Of a stretch of DNA of 13,613 bases, positions 9,675 through 13,613 are shown piece after piece; position 1 is the stretch's first letter; each line of letters begins with the position of its first letter. The DNA lies in assembly GCA_024196135.1 (NCBI GenBank), contig JAMQCK010000952.1, forward strand, positions 1-13,613. Reading direction: 5' to 3'. Made by a program: the position numbers and the translations under genes. A model generated the notes under the pieces. It searched no databases. It was not told the origin of the DNA and was given only the letters and a program-made list of their open reading frames with translations. Origin of the DNA: Pleurotus ostreatus/Saccharomyces cerevisiae fusant. Lineage: Eukaryota > Opisthokonta.

Positions 9675-11468
9675 CTATACTACTTCCCTGGAATTCCCTA
9701 TAGTATCCTGCGAAACGTCGAGGCTAGGGCGGTGTGATTTGCCCAGAGGAGCGCATTTGGCTTGACCATCCACCGTCTCCGAGGATTCGACCTCAACTTG
9801 AACCTTCACTCGGTCAGTAAGGGAGCCCCCGGGAGGTCAGAAAGCAGTATACAAACCTCCGCACTGGTAGCGTGAAAGGAACTCAAGTCCAAGATGCCCA
9901 GTTGTCGCAGCGAGTGGAATTTCTGCGGAGCTGTGAGTAGCAGTCCGACTTGGAAAGATCTACCACTCACTACACTTTGTCCAGCCGTCTGGCTGGAGGA
10001 CACATTATCCATCTGCCAATGCCAGCCTTGGCGGCTATTCAGGCTCGACATGAGGGAGTTGGTATATATCTTTGCCAACGAGAAGTTGAACATGAGATGC
10101 CTGCAATGACGCTCGTCAGTGGATGGCAACGAGGAGAGGTCACGTCGAGCCTTACCAGCCTTTATGCTCGAGGAGGTACAGCAGCATATGCATTAGACTG
10201 AGGTGTGTATAAGCTTGAAACTTGGTGGCGGAGAGGCGCACTAGCCAATACGTACCCCCAAAGCGAAGTGGTGACACCTGCACTCTAGTCAGAAATACTG
10301 CAAGGATCCGCCACCGTCACGCACCAGTCTGCACTGTCACTTCGAGAGGAGCATGAGTGCACCTCGCACTTCCAGGACGACAGACTCGACGTACATCGTA
10401 CAATCCGATCCACCTGCGTATCCGTTGATCTAATTCCCGTCCTATGCCTGCGCTACAGTACTCCTCAGACAAAATGCAGCATAGTATCTCGAGGCAGTGC
10501 ACGTACCAGATAGTTCACTAAACTCCCCGCGACCAGAATATTAGCGAGGGAGGCCGATCCAAACCCTGCAAGTTGGTCAAGTTTCGAAGGGACGCCGGAG
10601 ATCGGCACGACACGTACAGACGCCGACAACAGGCAACGACCTATGCAATTCAGAGAATACGGATATCATCATGCAAGAGATGGCGGTCCCTATGCCACTC
10701 ACTAGGTGCTGGGAATGAGTATCTGCAAAGGCTCTTTGGTAGAACGAGGTACTCACAGCACGCAGTACATGCGCAAGCGGCGATGATTCCCGCGAGAAAG
10801 ACGTTGCCAGTAAGCTGATGATCGTAACTAAGCGAAGACCCGAGAGTGCACGAACTGAACCCACCATCCTCACACGCCAGCTGAAGAACAGCTGCACGCT
10901 GCCGCCGATGATGCCCACCAGAGCGGGTTCTGCGACAGACAGGGGTCAAGTGTTGAGCACACATGCTGACTCGGTGCACGCACCGGTCGCAAACACCCAA
11001 GTAGTATGTTGCAAGTATGGCGGATCGTCTACGCAGGTGGTGAACCACATGAAGATCTTTGCAGTCAACGCCCGTCTGCTTACCATAGTGAACGATCAGG
11101 GCAATATACATATACGCCATCGTGAACGCCGTATGTGCGGTATCGGCGAGAAAGAGGAAGAGTACGAGGAGCCTGAGATACAGAGGGTCCCTGAGAGGCA
11201 TGCGTTAGGACGCGACGAAAGCGGAGTCGTAAATGTGCGTACTTTCGCTTGTAGACGTTCCAATAGAGGTATCTGCGACGAGCATCGTCAACGCTGGTCA
11301 TGAGCGTATGCCATGAACCGCCTGAGAAAACGCACGTCTGCATAACAGAGACGCCGTACAAGAGCACATTGAGGAACGTCCCCATGAGGACGGGGCCGTG
11401 TCTGTGCTCAGTGTCAGCGTGCATGAGGATCCATAGAAGTACACTCACGATTCCGCTGCAGAAGGCAT
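9675..11468 (-). CDS. DUF6534 integral membrane protein
   Basis: Sixteen exons on the minus strand: 11468-11449, 11401-11336, 11272-11243, 11190-11084, 11028-10984, 10929-10865, 10814-10757, 10701-10618, 10565-10507, 10452-10395, 10339-10325, 10277-10256, 10197-10156, 10100-9976, 9930-9857, 9803-9675. The sum is 999 nt, 332 aa, usual for the family. Every join keeps frame and rebuilds the family pattern: GPVLMGTFLNVLLYGVSVMQT, LRLLVLFLFLADTAHTAF, WVFATEPALVGIIGGSVQLF, then the DUF6534 region (about residues 160-250): SLANILVAGSLVNYL, RTGIRSTDTQVDRIVRLTVQ, FNFSLAKIYTNSLMSSLNSR. Seven to eight hydrophobic helices are seen, then a hydrophilic tail with VQVEVESSETVDG. These proteins are very common in agaricomycetes; function unknown. 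Exons of 15, 20, 22 and 30 nt are notable. Two introns end in AAG (10340-10394, 9804-9856). The intron 9931-9975 (45 nt, donor GTGTAG) is open in frame and may be coding, giving 347 aa. The start at 11468 is inferred from a 20-nt first exon and is the least certain part. Confidence 0.85.
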
Positions 11469-11576
11469 GTCGATACTGGAGCGCTATGACGCTAAAGAAA
11501 GGAGTCGCGGACTCTAGAGAAAGGGGAAGGAGCAGCAGAGTCAGCAACGTCCGACCCGCGAAGGGATCGCCTCCCT

Positions 11577-11586
11577 CATATAAACC
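11577..11586 (-). promoter_or_regulatory. TATA-like element upstream of the DUF6534 gene
   Basis: On the minus strand this reads GGTTTATATG, about 110 bp before the proposed ATG at 11468. The place and sequence suit a TATA element, but the match is short and unproven. Confidence 0.25.
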
Positions 11587-11761
11587 TGCACCACTCCGCC
11601 CTAAAACTAGCAGGGCTTAGAGTCATCGCACAGTCAGGATCGGCCTCACCGTCCCCAAGCTAGGACGAGGAACATCGTCGCAGCTGTCAGCCCATTCTTC
11701 CCCGTCCACAGACTCAGTTCTGATGCTGACGACTTCGCCCGCTGGCTTCGGAATGTGATTT

Positions 11762-11830
11762 CGGCCTATGCAAGGACCAACGTCCGGCCTGTGCAAGAAC
11801 AGACGTCCGGCTGATGCGAAGACCAGTATC
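11762..11830. repeat. 23-bp imperfect tandem repeat, three copies
   Basis: Three head-to-tail units of exactly 23 bp: 11762-11784, 11785-11807 and 11808-11830. Each begins CGG, has a TGC(A/G)A core and ends in a (C/G)(T/A)C-like triplet; the first two units are most alike (CGGCCTATGCAAGGACC versus CGGCCTGTGCAAGAACA). The third is more diverged. The array is in non-coding DNA about 300 bp upstream of the DUF6534 gene. Confidence 0.75.
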
Positions 11831-12329
11831 AGCCGCGTTGTTCGCGCAGATGGGGGAGTCAGAAGTGATGCTTGTTAACGCAGGGGCGGTGCACGTCGAG
11901 GTTGCATAGTGTTTCGCGATCCTTGAGGGACGGCGCGACCTGTAAAGCATAAGCCTTGCTGTAGAATACGATTAGCGCGCCGATATCGTAAAAGTGAAAG
12001 GCAGACGACGTACATTGTCGCAAGGAGATTGACGCCGTGGAGAAGAAGTCCCTTGCGAGTGGATATATGCCCACGGGGAAAGCGAGCATATCAGGCGAGG
12101 CAGAGAACGTATATCTCGCACATCACTTACGCATGAGCAGACAGAGCGACGTTGTTGAGGAAGTAAGCACGCAGCCACGCGCACAAACGAAGACGTTCGT
12201 CCGGAAGGAATAGAAGATGCGCACCTTGATGTCAGAGCAGATCTTGACGAAAAGAAGTCGTTGACACGGGGACGTCGCGAGGCGGAATACGTCGCTGTGA
12301 TAGTGAACAACAACGCACGGTCAGGGTGA

Positions 12330-12366
12330 TTGATGCGGAGGAAGGGACTTGATGCGAAGGAAGGGC
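12330..12366. repeat. Short tandem repeat, two units of 19 and 18 bp
   Basis: TTGATGCGGAGGAAGGGAC (12330-12348) is followed directly by TTGATGCGAAGGAAGGGC (12349-12366), and a partial third unit TTGACGCG follows. It is a simple local duplication in the region without a recognised gene. Confidence 0.7.
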
Positions 12367-12747
12367 TTGACGCGTCGTGGCGGACATCGAAGGCGGGAGG
12401 CAAGGCGATAGCAATGGGCGAACGATAGCATGCTGAAGTGAATGATTCCACTATCCTCCTACTTACATTACAAGATACCTGCAATTCCACCCTACAATGC
12501 TTGCAGTAATGCTCTCTACCATGCGATGAATGATCCACTGAAAATGAAGATAAAGAAAACAAGGAATGTGCGCGCGCGATGGGCGAGGCATGCCCGTGCG
12601 ACAGGCGTATGGTGCCCAGTGCGACGAGCGAATGAGGTTCCGTGCTATGGGCGTGTGCTGCCCCATTATGTGCATGAAGTGGAATGGTGACCCCATGGTG
12701 TGATGCGCGGATCGGGCTCGTGTCGTGGCCAGCCGCGATGTCGCGAT

Positions 12748-13613
12748 CTAGGTCTCGAGGATGCCCGCGTCCTTCCAGCGTTCCCAGAGTAGGCCGACGC
12801 CGACGGGCTTGTCTGGCTCGCCACGGATATCGGCGACTTCGAGAAGCTCGTACTCCTGTAGCAATGATCAGTACGCGACGCAGCTCGATCACGACGCGGA
12901 CGCACCTTGCCAAACGCGAGGAAGTGTGCGAAGAGCGAGTTGAAGTGCGGCTCAGACCTCAGGTGCAGAATCGCCTCGTAGTGCGCGTGGTAGAGATGCG
13001 CAAACACGCGCAGCAGCTGGCGGTAGACGAGCTTGACCGTGTGGGGGAAGGACGGATGGAAGTTCTGGCTCGACTTGGTGGGGAAGATGTTCTCGTCGTC
13101 AAGTATGGTCTGCACGGAGCTCATGACGGAGTCGATGTAGTTCGGTGCGGAGAGGTTGATCTGCTTCTTGTCCTGATTCGTCCAGAGGTAGTTGAGGCTT
13201 GGTCCAGCGCTCATGTTCGGGCAGGACTGCTGCGTGCAGACCTCGGTGAGCACGCCATAGAACTCGTTGAGGTTGGTGTAAAAGTCGAAGACTGGGGAAC
13301 ATGAGCGGGGATAGGAAGTATATGGGGGAAAGACGCACTGTTGACAGCAACCCACTCCCACATGTCAACGTAGGGCGGGAGCTGAACGATCGTCTTGAAT
13401 TTGCCTGGACTGTGTGAGGAGTGGCGCGCGCTAAGGTGCTTGGTTAGGCGCACCCTTGACTAGCGCGGCATCGGCAAAAGGGCGGCAGAGGTAGAGCGGC
13501 TTGTTCGCGCCAAAGACAGCCTCCGCGGAGGGCGCGGGGAGCGGTGGCGGGGCGGGGGACGGCGAGGGCGAGGGCTCCTTGGTGCGGGTGCGCGACTTTG
13601 AGCGCGGCGCAGA
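12748..13613 (-). CDS. mob2: MOB2-like NDR-kinase coactivator (5' partial)
   Basis: Minus-strand exons 13613-13454, 13404-13339, 13291-12906 and 12855-12748 (TAG), 239 codons plus stop; the N-terminus is outside the window. MOB2 binds and activates NDR/LATS-type kinases (Cbk1/Orb6) in the RAM/MOR morphogenesis network, acting at sites of polar growth and septation. A Ser/Pro/Lys-rich disordered segment leads into NKPLYLCRPFADAALVKG, the usual MOB2 entry. The MOB core follows: FKTIVQLPPYVDMWEWVAVN, YTNLNEFYGVLTEVCTQQSC, MSAGPSLNYLW, then VYRQLLRVFAHLYHAHYEAI and EPHFNSLFAHFLAFGKEYELL. The zinc ligands of the family are present: two Cys in CTQQSC and two His in HLYHAH. The wording AHLYHAHYE and EPHFNSLFAHF points to MOB2 rather than MOB1. 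A 30-residue tail (VGVGLLWERWKDAGILET) follows the core. Introns are 47-50 nt and canonical. Confidence 0.88.

Larger units (their letters stand above)
11469..12747. other. 1.28-kb region without a recognisable gene
   Basis: This lies between the start of the DUF6534 gene and the 3' end of MOB2. A minus-strand frame of 313 codons runs through part of it (12913-11972) but continues antisense-free into MOB2 intron and 3' UTR in a wrong frame, has Arg/Ser/His-rich low-complexity composition and no domain. Shorter minus-strand pieces near 12414-12000 show splice-like signals, yet I could not join them into a known family; an unrecognised or decayed gene is possible. Two short tandem repeats are listed separately. 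Confidence 0.45.

Noticed and set aside
11972..12913. 313-codon minus-strand open frame
   Set aside because: It runs in a wrong frame through a MOB2 intron and its last exon, is rich in Arg, Ser and His and shows no domain; it is a by-product of GC-rich sequence.
12684..13304. 206-codon plus-strand frame
   Set aside because: It is antisense to the MOB2 core, which is a clear family match on the other strand.

Overview
The window looks like genomic DNA from a filamentous basidiomycete, probably an agaricomycete (inference). The protein-coding genes are cut by many short GT-AG introns, mostly 45-63 nt, and the families present are typical of these fungi: a DUF6534 membrane protein, a MYND-finger protein, a fungal-type VWA protein and a MOB2 kinase coactivator. 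I modelled six genes by following conserved protein sequence across exon joins; together they have 40 introns. No tRNA, rRNA, CRISPR array or transposase was seen.

Left third (1-4121, plus strand): two tandem paralogous DHA1-type major facilitator (drug:H+ antiporter-like) genes. The first is cut by the left window edge. The second (2154-4121) is complete: nine exons, including an 11-nt microexon, and 517 aa. Matching exons in the two copies have the same lengths and intron phases, so this is a tandem duplication. The first copy has diverged in a conserved segment and carries weaker splice signals.

Middle (4395-6414, plus): a protein of about 637 aa with an acidic tract and a MYND zinc finger that is split by an intron. 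It faces tail-to-tail a minus-strand gene (7153-9167) for a 475-aa VWA-domain protein with a MIDAS site. That gene has an odd 330-nt intron that is almost entirely open in frame and holds two overlapping palindromes.

Right part (all minus): a 16-exon DUF6534 seven/eight-helix membrane protein (9675-11468) with exons as short as 15, 20 and 22 nt. Next comes a 1.3-kb stretch without a recognisable gene that contains a 23-bp tandem repeat. Last is the C-terminal 239 codons of MOB2, whose 5' end lies beyond the right edge.

The genes do not form an obvious pathway or cluster. MOB2 is a core morphogenesis/polarity regulator, the MFS pair are likely export pumps, and the roles of the MYND, VWA and DUF6534 proteins are unknown. 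I do not see a self-evident new molecular system. The most unusual features are the gene structures: microexons, open introns, AAG acceptors and the oversized VWA intron.
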